Positions 42,401-51,763 are shown, counted from the stretch's first letter. The stretch: DNA of 64,000 bases from Phytoactinopolyspora limicola (GCF_011320225.1 NZ_JAAOEN010000001.1:849652-913651), one strand, 5' to 3'. Translations and numbers: made by a program. The notes: generated from the letters alone by a model not told the origin.

Positions 42401-43822
42401 TCAGGCGCTGTCGGGTCGCCGCCGGGCCCGGCGCCCCCGATACACAGTGCCGCCCCCTTCGGTGATCTGCTGGATCTCGCCGGTGAGTTCCTGGATCTCT
42501 TCGGTGAGGTCATAGCGTCGAGCCCGGCGTCCACTGAGCGTCGAATCGTCGAGCAGGAGATCGCCGGTGTCCGCGGGATCGGTGGGAGGTGTCGACGGTT
42601 CGGCGGGTGGGGTCGTATCGATCAGCTCCGACCACATCGGGCCGGCGCTGGCTGGCGCCCCGGAGTCGGGGGACGGCATCGACGGGTCGACGTTGGCGAC
42701 GTCGACCCGGCCGGGCCTCGCCGGACCCTGTGACTGGCGGCGCCGGCGCCGCGGCGGGGGAGCTTCGTCGACGGCATCGAGTGACGGTGAAGCGGGCCAT
42801 GGGCGCTCTCCACCGTCGCGGGCCGCATGCCGTGGGCCAGACTCCTCGCCAGTGTCGACGTCGCCGGTCTCGTATCCGGGAGTGGTGGGTGCGGCCATCG
42901 GGTCGGGCGTGGGTGCGGCCATCGGGTCGGGCAGGGGGGCGGGTTCCGGCGTTGGTCTCGATGGCGCCGGACCGGTCACGGCAGCCGACGTGGCGGGCGG
43001 GTCGGTGGAGGCGCGACGGCGTCGTTGCGGCGGCTCGGGCGCGGCGGCCCGGTGGCCGGGGCTGAGGTGCGGGTCGCTCGCGTGTGCCACGGCATCGCGG
43101 GGGCCGGTGGTGTCGTGTAGGTCGTGTGGGCCGGTGGTGTCGTGTAGATCGTGAGGGCCGGTGGTGTCGCGTAGATCGTGAGGGCCGGTGGTGTCGCGTA
43201 GATCGTGAGGGCCGGTGGTGTCGCGTAGATCGTGAGGGCCGGTGGTGTCATGTAGGTCGTGAGGGCCGGTGGTGTCATGTGGATCGCGGGGGCCCGGGGA
43301 CGGCAAGGGCCGGGTGGTCAGCTCGTCTTGTCGCCTCGCCCCAGCCGCACCGCGTACCGGCGGCACCGGCGGCACCGGCGCGGAAGGTGCGGGCTGAGCG
43401 GAGGCGGGATTGTGCCGGATCGCGGGATTGGCCTCCGGTGCGGGTGAAGCACCGTGGTCCACGTCCGTCTCGGCAGGCTCAAGGCCCCGACGTGGGGGAT
43501 CGTCGGCAGCGGGCTCGTACTCGTCGGCCAGCTCGGCTTCGGCCTCCAGCTCGGCTTCGGCTTCGGCCTCCAGCTCGGCTTCGGCGATGGCGTCTCGGCG
43601 CTTGCGGGTGTATTCGATGCCGAGTAGGCCCAGCCCAACACCTGCCAGGCAGGTCCACAGCAGCCAGTCGAGGCCAGCATCGTTCAGCTGGGCCCGGTTG
43701 AACGCCAGCACCACGAAAGTCACGGCCCACAAGATGGTGAGAATGGCGACAGTGCGTACGCCATCCACGTCCAACGGCCGGACGTGGGGCACGTCACGGA
43801 GACGCCGCCGTCCTTTCCCCAT
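42401..43822 (-). CDS. DUF2530 membrane protein with a long repetitive C-terminal extension
   Basis: 473 residues. The first 80 form DUF2530: 'RPLDVDGVRTVAILTILWAV', 'TFVVLAFNRAQLNDAGLDWL' and 'LWTCLAGVGLGLLGIEYTRK', two helices. Typical DUF2530 proteins end here. This one continues for 390 residues: an Ala/Glu heptad-like stretch (AEAELEAEAEAELEAEAELA), a Pro-rich part, seven 9-residue repeats of the PHDLRDTTG type encoded by a 27-bp minisatellite (43101-43289), then a basic and acidic tail. All of the extension should be cytoplasmic and disordered. The gene adjoins the purine permease and MarR-MFS genes, an actinobacterial neighbourhood. Function unknown. Confidence 0.85.
   Translation of the reverse strand: MGKGRRRLRDVPHVRPLDVDGVRTVAILTILWAVTFVVLAFNRAQLNDAGLDWLLWTCLAGVGLGLLGIEYTRKRRDAIAEAELEAEAEAELEAEAELADEYEPAADDPPRRGLEPAETDVDHGASPAPEANPAIRHNPASAQPAPSAPVPPVPPVRGAAGARRQDELTTRPLPSPGPRDPHDTTGPHDLHDTTGPHDLRDTTGPHDLRDTTGPHDLRDTTGPHDLHDTTGPHDLHDTTGPRDAVAHASDPHLSPGHRAAAPEPPQRRRRASTDPPATSAAVTGPAPSRPTPEPAPLPDPMAAPTPDPMAAPTTPGYETGDVDTGEESGPRHAARDGGERPWPASPSLDAVDEAPPPRRRRRQSQGPARPGRVDVANVDPSMPSPDSGAPASAGPMWSELIDTTPPAEPSTPPTDPADTGDLLLDDSTLSGRRARRYDLTEEIQELTGEIQQITEGGGTVYRGRRARRRPDSA
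43101..43289. repeat. 27-bp minisatellite, seven copies, in frame in the DUF2530 gene
   Basis: Units start at 43101, 43128, 43155, 43182, 43209, 43236 and 43263 (period exactly 27). The plus-strand unit starts GGGCCGGTGGTGTCGCGTAG; copies 3-5 are nearly identical. On the coding strand each unit gives nine residues. The near identity points to recent slippage expansion; copy number probably varies between strains. Confidence 0.95.
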
Positions 43823-44158
43823 ATGACAACAGACTAGTCGGCCGTCCGGTTCGCGGCGAACCGACTGCTAAATCCAGTCATCAACCTGCCCTCAACCCAG
43901 GTGACCGGCGCTAGTGCAGGCGACACTAGTTTCGGCGGCGCTCCCCTCCGCCGAGGGCAGAAAGCCGCCAACGTTCACCTGGCCTTGGCGGAGGTCGCCC
44001 GGCGCGCCCGGATGCCTTCTGGCATGCTCAGAGCCTGTCCTCGACATGCGGCGATTCCGCCCGGATCCCCGCATGCCAGCCGGGCCGGCCGGCGTCGTCC
44101 GGCCATGTCCTCCCATGTCCTCCCATGTCCTGCCAGCTGCCGTCATCAAGGAGTGTCC
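43823..44158. other. Divergent spacer between DUF2530 and purine permease genes
   Basis: No gene supported. It contains a small hairpin (GGTTCG-CGG-CGAACC near 43848-43862) and three tandem 10-bp repeats CATGTCCTCC at 44104, 44114 and 44124 shortly before the permease ribosome site. Promoters for both genes should lie here, but I cannot place them. Confidence 0.4.
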
Positions 44159-45613
44159 ATGTCCGTGGTTTCGCCGCGCGCTGCGCTTGACCGGTACTTC
44201 CGGATCAGCGAGCGCGGTTCCACGTTCGGCCGGGAAGTGCGTGGCGGCGTCGTCACCTTCTTCGCGATGGCCTACATCGTCGTCCTCAACCCGCTGATCA
44301 TCGGCAATGCCCCCGACGTCGATGGTGCGTTCCTCGGTGTCGGCATCGGGGAGGAACCGAACCTGGCCAAGATCGCCGCAGCAACGGCGCTGGTGGCGGG
44401 GGTCTTGACCATCGCCATGGGGGTGGTCGCCAACTTCCCGTTGGCGGTGGCCGCCGGGCTGGGCCTGAACGCGTTCGTCGCGTTCGGGTTGGCCACCCAG
44501 ATGACCTGGGCGGACGCGATGGGCTTGGTGGTCATCGAGGGCATCCTCATCGTGATCTTGGTGCTCACCGGCTTTCGGCAGGCCGTCTTCAACGCCGTCC
44601 CCCGTTCGCTGAAGACCGCCATCAGTGTCGGCATCGGCTTGTTCATCGCCCTAGTGGGGCTGGTGAACGCGGGGTTCGTCACGTCCACGGGGGTCCCATC
44701 GCCGCCCATCGGTCTGGGTGCGGACGGCGCGTTGTCGACGCTGCCGGTCGCGGTGTTCGTGGTGGGGCTGATCACCCTGATCGTGCTGTATATCCGCAAG
44801 GTCAAAGGTGCGATTCTCTGGACCATCGTCGGAACGGCCGTGCTGGCTGTCATCGTCGAGCAGATCGCGGATCTCGGCACGACGTACGACAATCCCGCCG
44901 GATGGAACTTGAACGCGCCTGCCGTGCCAGACCGCGTCGTCGACCTTCCCGACCTCGGGCTGTTGGGCGAGTTCAGCCTGCTCGGGTCGTGGGAGTCGGT
45001 GGGCGTCGTCAGCGTGCTGCTGTTCGTCTTCACGCTGATGCTGGCCGACTTCTTCGACACGATGGGCACGATGGTGGCGGTTGGCTCCGAGGGAGACCTT
45101 CTCGATGCCGACGGCAACCCGCACAACTCGCGGGAGATCTTGCTCGTCGACGGGATCGCGACGGTGGCCGGCGGCACCGCGGCCGTCTCTAGCAACACCT
45201 CGTACATCGAGTCGGCCTCCGGCGTCGGTGAGGGCGCCCGGACCGGCCTGGCCAGCGTGATCACCGGGTTGTGTTTCCTCTTGGCGATGTTCTTCGCACC
45301 ACTGGTGGGAATGGTGCCGAACGAGGCTGCCGCGCCGGCGCTGGTGCTGGTCGGTTTCCTCATGATGACCCAGGTCAAGAACATCCCGTGGGACGATCTG
45401 GAGCTGGCGATCCCGGCGTTCCTGACGATCGCCTTGATGCCGTTCACATACTCGATCACTACCGGTATCGGCGCCGGATTCCTCGGTTACGTGCTGGTCA
45501 AACTGGCTCGCGGCAAAGTGCGCGACGTTCATCCGCTGCTGTGGGTGGTGGCGGCGTTCTTCCTGGTCTACTTCGCGATCCATCCGATCGAGATGTTGCT
45601 CGGGATCTCCTGA
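44159..45613 (+). CDS. NCS2 family adenine/guanine/hypoxanthine permease (AzgA-like)
   Basis: 484 residues from ATG 44159, with AAGGAG 5 nt upstream; upstream in-frame codons are not protein-like. A proton-coupled purine importer. AzgA-type features: 'LDRYFRISERGSTFGREVRG', 'GVVTFFAMAYIVVLNPLIIG' (first helix), 'ANFPLAVAAGLGLNAFVAFG', 'LMLADFFDTMGTMVAVGSEG', 'GTAAVSSNTSYIESASGVGE' and 'GARTGLASVITGLCFLLAMF'. Twelve or so helices follow the family pattern. A hairpin terminates it before the convergent sacsin-like gene. Confidence 0.95.
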   Translation: MSVVSPRAALDRYFRISERGSTFGREVRGGVVTFFAMAYIVVLNPLIIGNAPDVDGAFLGVGIGEEPNLAKIAAATALVAGVLTIAMGVVANFPLAVAAGLGLNAFVAFGLATQMTWADAMGLVVIEGILIVILVLTGFRQAVFNAVPRSLKTAISVGIGLFIALVGLVNAGFVTSTGVPSPPIGLGADGALSTLPVAVFVVGLITLIVLYIRKVKGAILWTIVGTAVLAVIVEQIADLGTTYDNPAGWNLNAPAVPDRVVDLPDLGLLGEFSLLGSWESVGVVSVLLFVFTLMLADFFDTMGTMVAVGSEGDLLDADGNPHNSREILLVDGIATVAGGTAAVSSNTSYIESASGVGEGARTGLASVITGLCFLLAMFFAPLVGMVPNEAAAPALVLVGFLMMTQVKNIPWDDLELAIPAFLTIALMPFTYSITTGIGAGFLGYVLVKLARGKVRDVHPLLWVVAAFFLVYFAIHPIEMLLGIS

Positions 45614-45642
45614 TCGTCGGTACGCGACATCCGTACGGCGGA

Positions 45643-45677
45643 CGGCCGGCCCGCGAGAGGCTCACGCGGGCCGGCCG
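45643..45677. terminator. Hairpin between convergent permease and sacsin-like genes
   Basis: CGGCCGGCCCGCG (45643-45655) and CGCGGGCCGGCCG (45665-45677) make a 13-bp stem with a 9-nt loop. The stem overlaps the last codons of the minus-strand gene. Confidence 0.75.
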
Positions 45678-48600
45678 AAAGACTCCTCGGCCAGGAGAAC
45701 CGGCAAGCTCGTCGGGTCTTCCAACACCTGTGCCAGCACCCAGCGGCGATCCCAATGGCCGCCCGCCCAAGCCAACCCCCGGGCTAGGCCGTCGAGAGTC
45801 GCGGCGTGGACACGACCGTCGAACCACCAGTCGACTGGCTGACCGTCGACGATCAGCTCGTCGTGCTCGATGTAACTGTCCGGTGCGGCCGGCAGTAACT
45901 CCCTCGTGATGTCGGGGACGGGTGCGGGCTGGCCCGGGCTGCTGGGTGCGCACGGGTGGGCCTGCGACGCCAGATCCAGGTCCAACACGTCGGCCAGCTC
46001 GGGTGGCCCGGGCACGAGTCCGGGCCGGTCCAGCTGGAGCCAGTGCGGGCCGTCGGCGATCACTGCGAGATCAGCGTCTATGAGCCGGCTTCCGGTGCCG
46101 TCCGGCACTCGGATGTGCGCCGGAGGGTGCAGCGTCGACGGATGCCGGGTGGCCAGTTCGGCGTAGATCGCCGCCAGGTCGGCAACGGGCAGCCGCAGAG
46201 CCGGGTCGCCCAGTCGAGCCACAAGTGTTTGGGCGGCGACCTCGGACAGTCGGCCGGCGACACCGAGCGCCGCCATGAATGTGTCGTCGATCTCCGCCGC
46301 CACCGCGTCGAGCGGAGTGAGCAGGGCACGAACCGTCGAATCAGCGCCGTGGGCGCAGAACTCCGCGAGGCGTCGCCCGCCGAGCTGAACGTGTCGACGC
46401 AGCCACCAGGCGGTGTAGGAGAGCGCGACGCGGCTCGTGCCATCGGCCAGCAGGAGCCGGACCGGATCGACCACCGCGGCCCGCGCCGCGGGGTCGCCGG
46501 CCAGCCAGCCGAGCACCCGCGGCCACGCCGAGTGTTGGATGAGGTCGAGGTCGCGTACGGCGGCGAACTCCGCCATCACTGGCGGCGCTGTCTCCTCCGG
46601 CAGGGTGGCGAGGGTCTCTTGTACCCAACGGTCTTCGTCGTCGAGGTCGTTCCAGAGATCCTGGTCGAGCGGGATGTCGGGGAGACGGAGAACCGCGAAT
46701 CCGGTCCGAACGCCGATGGCCTCAAGCGTCGTGGTGCCGTGGTCGTGGACGACGTCGCTGGCGACGGTGCACTCGGCGGGATCGGCGTCGAGGGCGTCGA
46801 GGAGGGGCACACCGGGCAACCACAGCTCCTCGGCCGGGACTAGTTCCCCGGTGCCGTCGGGCAGCGGTATCCGACGTAGCCATGGTTCGTCGTCAGCGGT
46901 CAGGCCGGAGGCGGCGACCAGCCGTATCACAGCCGCGGTGGGCTCCTCAGGTGCGTCGTCGTCGGGGTTGTCCACGGTGGCCCGGACGACCGGATCGCGT
47001 AGCACCGAACGGGCGGTCGCCACGGCGGCGCCCAGCCGGCCGAGAAGGGGATGTACCGCATCCGGATGAGCTACTCGCAGCCGAAATGGCGCCAGTACGT
47101 CAGCGTCGACCTCACCGGGCAGGAGCACACTCCGGGGTCCCTGCACGAGTCTCCCGTCGGTCAAGGGCACAGGGAGGGCGCCGAGATCCTCGAGATCGCA
47201 ACCATCGAGCGCGGCGTAGATGTCCCGCCACGTCGAAGGCGGCAGCTCGGTGCCGGCGAGCCGGTCCACGAGCTCGGACATGGTGACGCGGCGAGCGCCC
47301 AGCCGTTGCAGCACGCCGTCGTGCTCCCAACCGGGTGCGGGAAGCCCCGGCACGAAGGGCGCTAGCCGCGACGGATCGGTGGCCCGCCTCAGGCCGTCCA
47401 CGAGGACCACACCGTCGGGCCGGAGTCGACCGGCGGTACCGGCGTCGGGGACGAAAGGTGTGCGAGAAAGCGCCCCGACGGCGGCCCGGCGTACAGCGGT
47501 GTCCAGCTCGCCCACTCCTACCGGGGTAGGGATGAGGTCCAGGGCGGCGGGGGTCCTGAACGACGCGACCAGGTGGGCATAGGCGGCGCCGATGTGTTCG
47601 ACGAGGTGATCGGTCAACGGTCCAGGGGCAGTCCGCCGCCTCGCCGAATCGAGCGGCAGGGTGGCGATCACCAGGACGGGAAGGTCGATGGTGTCGTCGG
47701 TGGGTGTGGGCGCGTGGATCACGGCGGGTACGGATGACGGTAGTGGGGCCGGAATGGCGGCGCCGGCAGTGTCGGATCCGGTGTCTGATCCGGTGTCGTC
47801 GGATACGCCGAACCCTCCGAGCGGGCCGGTGGATTGATGGACGTCCGTCACCGGCACCGCGACCGCCACCGACCAGCCCGGCCGTTCGCGCTCTTCGACC
47901 GGCCGATCGCTCATCAGGGTAGGTTCGGCGACACCCTCGGCACGGACCAGCCGCCAGCGACGTGCGCCGATGCGGCGCTCCGCCAACCCCAGGGAAGCGT
48001 CAACGATGTCGGGTAGCTCCGCGGTCAGCGTGTGGTGCTCGCCGTCGATCTCGATGGTCACGGCGGACAATGCCGGCAAAGCCAGCAGGAGCGCGTCGTC
48101 CACGGCTCTCAGCAGACGGGTGACGCCGGCGACAGCCTCGTCGTCGCGCAGCGGAAGTACCACGGAGGTGTCGTAGCCGGCGGGGATGTCCCCCGGGGCG
48201 GGGTCGGTGATGAGGTCGGCATCGGTGGTGCGGGCAGGTCCGGCGGGAAACGGTAGCCGCAGCATGGGGACCGACGTGCCGCGTCGGGCGAGTTCCTCGC
48301 TGAGTTGCGGAATGTCGGCGACCACGGCACGTGCGGCCTGCCGTGACCACCGGACACCGCCAAGGGCCGAGACGATGGCGGGTTCGTCGCTGACCGCCAG
48401 CACCGCCGCGAAGCCCACACCGAACCGCCCGACGGTGTCCGCCGAGCGTTTGGGTGAAGCTCTGAGGGTGGACAGACCCGCCACGCCCGCGGCGTCCAGG
48501 GACGCTCCGGTGTTGGCGGCGGTCAATGTCGACCCGGTCAACCGGAACAGCACCCGGCCAGGTACGCCGGCCCGCGCCGCTGCGTCGGCGGCGTTCTGCG

Positions 48601-48760
48601 CCAGTTCGACGACCACGCGGTCGCGGTAGGCGCCGAGAGTGAGTTCTTCTTCGGCGTTGGCGTCTTCCCGGAATCGTGCGGGCGCCGCTGCCCACGCGTG
48701 CAGCACTTGGTCTCTGAGTTCGGCCGTCCCGTACGTGTCCACCCGCCCAGTGTGCTGCAC
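45662..48760 (-). CDS. Large HSP90-like ATPase domain protein (sacsin N-terminal type)
   Basis: 1032 residues from GTG 48760 (GGGAG 9 nt upstream). The N-terminal 200 residues are a GHKL/HSP90-type nucleotide-binding domain: 'VVVELAQNAADAAARAGVPG' (the ELAQNA Asn/Asp box), 'LTAANTGASLDAAGVAGLST' and 'ADTVGRFGVGFAAVLAVSDE' (the GxGxG ATP lid), as in sacsin and related 'sacsin N-terminal ATPase-like' proteins. The remaining 800 residues have no recognised domain and are mostly α/β with Asp, Leu and Val rich repeats. Such proteins occur singly in actinobacteria; a chaperone-like function is suspected. No partner gene is coupled. Confidence 0.88.
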   Translation of the reverse strand: MQHTGRVDTYGTAELRDQVLHAWAAAPARFREDANAEEELTLGAYRDRVVVELAQNAADAAARAGVPGRVLFRLTGSTLTAANTGASLDAAGVAGLSTLRASPKRSADTVGRFGVGFAAVLAVSDEPAIVSALGGVRWSRQAARAVVADIPQLSEELARRGTSVPMLRLPFPAGPARTTDADLITDPAPGDIPAGYDTSVVLPLRDDEAVAGVTRLLRAVDDALLLALPALSAVTIEIDGEHHTLTAELPDIVDASLGLAERRIGARRWRLVRAEGVAEPTLMSDRPVEERERPGWSVAVAVPVTDVHQSTGPLGGFGVSDDTGSDTGSDTAGAAIPAPLPSSVPAVIHAPTPTDDTIDLPVLVIATLPLDSARRRTAPGPLTDHLVEHIGAAYAHLVASFRTPAALDLIPTPVGVGELDTAVRRAAVGALSRTPFVPDAGTAGRLRPDGVVLVDGLRRATDPSRLAPFVPGLPAPGWEHDGVLQRLGARRVTMSELVDRLAGTELPPSTWRDIYAALDGCDLEDLGALPVPLTDGRLVQGPRSVLLPGEVDADVLAPFRLRVAHPDAVHPLLGRLGAAVATARSVLRDPVVRATVDNPDDDAPEEPTAAVIRLVAASGLTADDEPWLRRIPLPDGTGELVPAEELWLPGVPLLDALDADPAECTVASDVVHDHGTTTLEAIGVRTGFAVLRLPDIPLDQDLWNDLDDEDRWVQETLATLPEETAPPVMAEFAAVRDLDLIQHSAWPRVLGWLAGDPAARAAVVDPVRLLLADGTSRVALSYTAWWLRRHVQLGGRRLAEFCAHGADSTVRALLTPLDAVAAEIDDTFMAALGVAGRLSEVAAQTLVARLGDPALRLPVADLAAIYAELATRHPSTLHPPAHIRVPDGTGSRLIDADLAVIADGPHWLQLDRPGLVPGPPELADVLDLDLASQAHPCAPSSPGQPAPVPDITRELLPAAPDSYIEHDELIVDGQPVDWWFDGRVHAATLDGLARGLAWAGGHWDRRWVLAQVLEDPTSLPVLLAEESFGRPA

Positions 48761-48854
48761 CGGCGAACTCTCCCACCGGTCGCCCGCCGGGCTTCATGAT
48801 CGTGTCGGACCGTGGGGAGCTACTCGCTGGTGACGGAGGCGGAACGGCCGTGGC

Positions 48855-49631
48855 TCAGGCTCCCGTGGTGTCCGGCTCCAGGGGGACGAGCTCGTAGGTG
48901 AGGGTGTCGATGACGTGCTCGGGCGATTCGCCGGTGCCGACGGACAGGCGGACGTCGCTGTGCCCACCGCAGCCGTGGGCATGGTTGACGACGTGGCCGT
49001 CGAACGGGGTCCGTTCATTGGTGCACACGCTGAACGCTTGCCCGAGGGAACCAGCCAGGGGAACCGCGAAGCCGCAGGTACCGCAGCGTCCGGGGGCCGC
49101 CTTGGCGATCTCGGTGTGTGGCCCGGCCTCGCCTTCGTGCCAGCGTTCCGCCGCTGAATCCCGGCCGTCGCGCGACAACACCCACTCTCGGCCGAGCCCC
49201 AACTCTTCAACCACGCCCATCACCTCGGGGTCGCCGATGGCGACGTAGCCAGGCTCGAGCCGGGTGTCGTCGTCGGCCACCGGTATGAGGTCGCCGGCGC
49301 CGAGGTCGTCGGGAGAGATCCGCTCCTCCCACGGCACCCACGGCGGGGCCAGTACGGACTCGTCGCCGGGCAGCAGCACACATTCGTCGATGGTGACGCG
49401 CTTGGACCGAGAGGCCCGCGCAAGCGTGACCGCCCATCGCCAGCCGACGTATCCGGGCAGCTCACAGCCGAAATAGTGGGTCAGGACTCGCTCACCCTCA
49501 GCCTGGCAGCCGAGGTGTTCGCCAACGGCGTCGGGGCCGCCGGCCTCGACGGCGCACGCGCGGGCGGTATCGACCGCCTCGGCTGCGACGGCGTCGGGTT
49601 TGGGGGCTCGGGCACGGCGGGTGGTACTCAC
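48855..49631 (-). CDS. DUF3027 family protein
   Basis: 258 residues. Matches the actinobacterial DUF3027 pattern: 'AVEAGGPDAVGEHLGCQAEG', 'ERVLTHYFGCELPGYVGWRW', 'AVTLARASRSKRVTIDECVL', 'PPWVPWEERISPDDLGAGDL', and in the C-terminal part a zinc-ribbon-like pair, 'CGTCGFAVPLAGSLGQAFSV' with 'CTNERTPFDGHVVNHAHGCG'. The CxxC...C...HxxxC set could bind zinc. Function unknown. It is divergent from an MFS gene and near a cold-shock gene, a grouping common in this phylum. Confidence 0.92.
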   Translation of the reverse strand: MSTTRRARAPKPDAVAAEAVDTARACAVEAGGPDAVGEHLGCQAEGERVLTHYFGCELPGYVGWRWAVTLARASRSKRVTIDECVLLPGDESVLAPPWVPWEERISPDDLGAGDLIPVADDDTRLEPGYVAIGDPEVMGVVEELGLGREWVLSRDGRDSAAERWHEGEAGPHTEIAKAAPGRCGTCGFAVPLAGSLGQAFSVCTNERTPFDGHVVNHAHGCGGHSDVRLSVGTGESPEHVIDTLTYELVPLEPDTTGA

Positions 49632-49744
49632 GAGGGACGATTATCGCGCAAAGGTAAGGTCGACGCCGAATCAGGTGGGTACCGGCTCGTGCCGAGGGCG
49701 GTGCCGGCATCGCCCTCGGCGCTGCGATGCGATTGGATGGTGCC

Positions 49745-51265
49745 GTGTCCGACGTCCCGCCCCCACCGCGTCCACCGGCCGACGGTGATCAGTCCGGTGG
49801 CGGCTCGGCGCGCGAGCCCGGAGGCGACTCTAGGTCCGACGGCCCACCCATCCACGGCCCCATCCACGGCCCCATCCACGGCCCCATCCACGGCCCCAGC
49901 CAGGTGGACCAGGTGGGTGGACGGGCTCGGCGGGTGGCTGGTGTCTCGGCCCGCGCCGCCCGGCGCGCGGCTGTTGGGACCGCTCGGGTCACCCGCGCCG
50001 GTGCTGGCCGGTTGCATCGCGCCGCCGAGGCGAAAGGGGCCGGGCAGACCGGCTTGGCCCGCCTGATCGAGTTGAACGCTTTCAGCGCCTTCGCTGACGC
50101 GATGGTCATGGTGGCGCTCGCGGGCACATTGTTTTTCTCGGTGCCGTCCGACGAGGCGCGTGGCAACGTCGCTCTTTACCTAGCCCTGACGATGGCTCCG
50201 TTCGCGGTGGTGGCCCCGCTCATCGGGCCTTTCCTCGATCGTTTCGCCCACGGGCGGCGTTGGGCGATCGGTATCACCGCGGGTACCCGCGGTTTCCTGG
50301 CCTGGGTGGCCGCCGACGCGGTGATGGACGAGGGTGTGTGGTTGTACCCGGCGGCGTTGGGCATCCTGGTGGGGCAGAAGGCATACGCGGTGACCCGGGC
50401 AGCCGCGGTGCCGAGGTTGTTGCCGGAAGGCATCACCTTGGTGGCGGCGAATTCCCGGATGCAGTTGGCGGCAACGTTCGGAACGGCGGTGGGGGCGCCC
50501 ATCGGGCTTGGCCTGGCTCAGATCGGCGACGACTGGCCCCTACGTGCGGCGTTCTTCGCGTACATAGGCACCACCATCTTCGCCGTGTTGTTGTCGAAGA
50601 AGGTGGACTCCGAGGCCGCTGAGGCGCGGGTGCAGCAGCTCCGGCAGAAGAAGGCCGGCCGGCGGTTTCGGGTTGGTGGGACGGTGGTCCGGGCGTTGCG
50701 CGCCAACGCCGGCCTGCGGTTCTTCTCTGGTTTCATGATCATGTTCTTTGCCTTCGTGCTCCGGGAGGAACCGGTCGGCGGGCTCGACGGTCTGGTCCTC
50801 CTCGGCATCGTGGCGGCAGCGGCCTGGCTCGGCAGCGCTGCCGGGACGTCGTTCGGGGCGCTGGTCAAGTCGCGCAGTCCCGACGGCGCGATCCTTGTCC
50901 TGGTTGGTTTGGCGGCGGGTGTCGCCCTCGTGGGCGCTATCTGGTGGAACCTCGTGACGGTGTTGGCCGCAGGATTTATGGGCGGGTTCGGTCAACAACT
51001 CGGGCGGCTCTCGCTCGACGCCATCATTCAGCGCGACATCCCGGACCGGATCCGGTCGAACGCCTTCGCCCGGTCGGAGACGTCGTTACAGCTGGCGTGG
51101 GTGGTCGGTGGCGGTGTCGGCATCTTGCTGCCTTTGTTGCCGGCACTGGGCATGGGGATCGCGGCTGCAGTGCTGGCTTTCGCTGTGGTGTGGGCGATGC
51201 AGGTCAAGCCACGAGCGGTGGAGCCGCCGGAGAGCAGCGCGGCACCGTCGCCCCCGCCTGCCTAG
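49745..51265 (+). CDS. MFS transporter with repetitive N-terminal extension
   Basis: 506 residues from GTG 49745 (ATG 49727 is also in frame; neither has a strong ribosome site). The first 100 residues are Pro, Gly and Arg rich and include four IHGP repeats from a 12-bp minisatellite. The transporter part starts near 'LARLIELNAFSAFADAMVMV' and has about twelve helices, with 'APLIGPFLDRFAHGRRWAIG' and 'LPEGITLVAANSRMQLAATF' typical of actinobacterial MFS proteins next to DUF3027. Substrate unknown. The region 'LGRLSLDAIIQRDIPDRIRS' is a conserved loop of this group. Confidence 0.9.
   Translation: MSDVPPPPRPPADGDQSGGGSAREPGGDSRSDGPPIHGPIHGPIHGPIHGPSQVDQVGGRARRVAGVSARAARRAAVGTARVTRAGAGRLHRAAEAKGAGQTGLARLIELNAFSAFADAMVMVALAGTLFFSVPSDEARGNVALYLALTMAPFAVVAPLIGPFLDRFAHGRRWAIGITAGTRGFLAWVAADAVMDEGVWLYPAALGILVGQKAYAVTRAAAVPRLLPEGITLVAANSRMQLAATFGTAVGAPIGLGLAQIGDDWPLRAAFFAYIGTTIFAVLLSKKVDSEAAEARVQQLRQKKAGRRFRVGGTVVRALRANAGLRFFSGFMIMFFAFVLREEPVGGLDGLVLLGIVAAAAWLGSAAGTSFGALVKSRSPDGAILVLVGLAAGVALVGAIWWNLVTVLAAGFMGGFGQQLGRLSLDAIIQRDIPDRIRSNAFARSETSLQLAWVVGGGVGILLPLLPALGMGIAAAVLAFAVVWAMQVKPRAVEPPESSAAPSPPPA
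49849..49896. repeat. 12-bp minisatellite, four perfect copies
   Basis: CATCCACGGCCC repeats exactly from 49849 to 49896, encoding IHGP units in the N-terminal extension of the MFS gene. The flanking sequence GGCCCAC and GGCCCCAGCC are decayed units. Confidence 0.95.
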
Positions 51266-51293
51266 GGCCACCGCACACTCCAGCGCCCGCGGC

Positions 51294-51325
51294 GATGATC
51301 ACCGGGACAAGATGATCACCGGGAC
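51294..51325. repeat. Direct repeat GATGATCACCGGGAC, two copies
   Basis: The 15-bp unit lies at 51294-51308 and 51311-51325 in the 114-bp spacer between the convergent MFS and cold-shock genes. Its TGATCACCGG core resembles the outer end of the palindrome at 28407 (CCGGTGATC on the complementary strand). Confidence 0.75.
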
Positions 51326-51379
51326 GAGTGGGGGACGACGAGCCTTGCCGGCCTGGTCGGGACGGACTCCGCGGCGGGG

Positions 51380-51763
51380 TCAGAGCTCAAGATCATCGGC
51401 GACCGCACGCAGGACGGTTGCCACCTTCCGCGCGGTTTTGGCATCCGGATGCCGGTCGCGGCGGTAGCTGTTGGAGAGCCCGTCCAGCAGCTTGATGAGA
51501 TCTTCGACGATGGTGACCATCTCGTCGGGCTTCTTGCGGGTGGCGGCCGACACCGATGGCAGCGGATCCAGCACGCGCACCGACAACGCCTGCTCTCCAC
51601 GTTTTCCGGCGGCCACGCCAAACTCGACCCGCTGGCCGGGTTTGAGGGCGCTCACGCCGCTCGGGAGGACGGAAGAGTGCACGAAGACGTCGCCGCCCTC
51701 GTCTTTGCTGAGAAAGCCGAAGCCCTTCTCAGTGTCGTACCACTTGACCTTGCCGGTTGGCAC
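51380..51763 (-). CDS. Cold-shock domain protein with C-terminal extension
   Basis: 127 residues from GTG 51763 (GAGG 6 nt upstream); codons further upstream are not family-like. The cold-shock domain (1-66) has RNP1 'GFGFLS' in '[20 protein letters not shown]' and RNP2 '[20 protein letters not shown]'. A 60-residue extension follows, helical and charged ('[20 protein letters not shown]', '[16 protein letters not shown]'). Such long CspB-type proteins are usual beside DUF3027 in actinobacteria. It binds RNA or single-stranded DNA, probably as a general RNA chaperone. Confidence 0.93.
   Translation of the reverse strand: MPTGKVKWYDTEKGFGFLSKDEGGDVFVHSSVLPSGVSALKPGQRVEFGVAAGKRGEQALSVRVLDPLPSVSAATRKKPDEMVTIVEDLIKLLDGLSNSYRRDRHPDAKTARKVATVLRAVADDLEL

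Noticed and set aside
42088-42465. 125-residue frame between marR and the DUF2530 gene
   Set aside because: It runs antisense into the DUF2530 gene, lacks a ribosome site and has a random-like composition.
43101-43289. CRISPR array
   Set aside because: The 27-bp units are contiguous, without spacers, and are in frame inside a coding gene; no cas gene is present.
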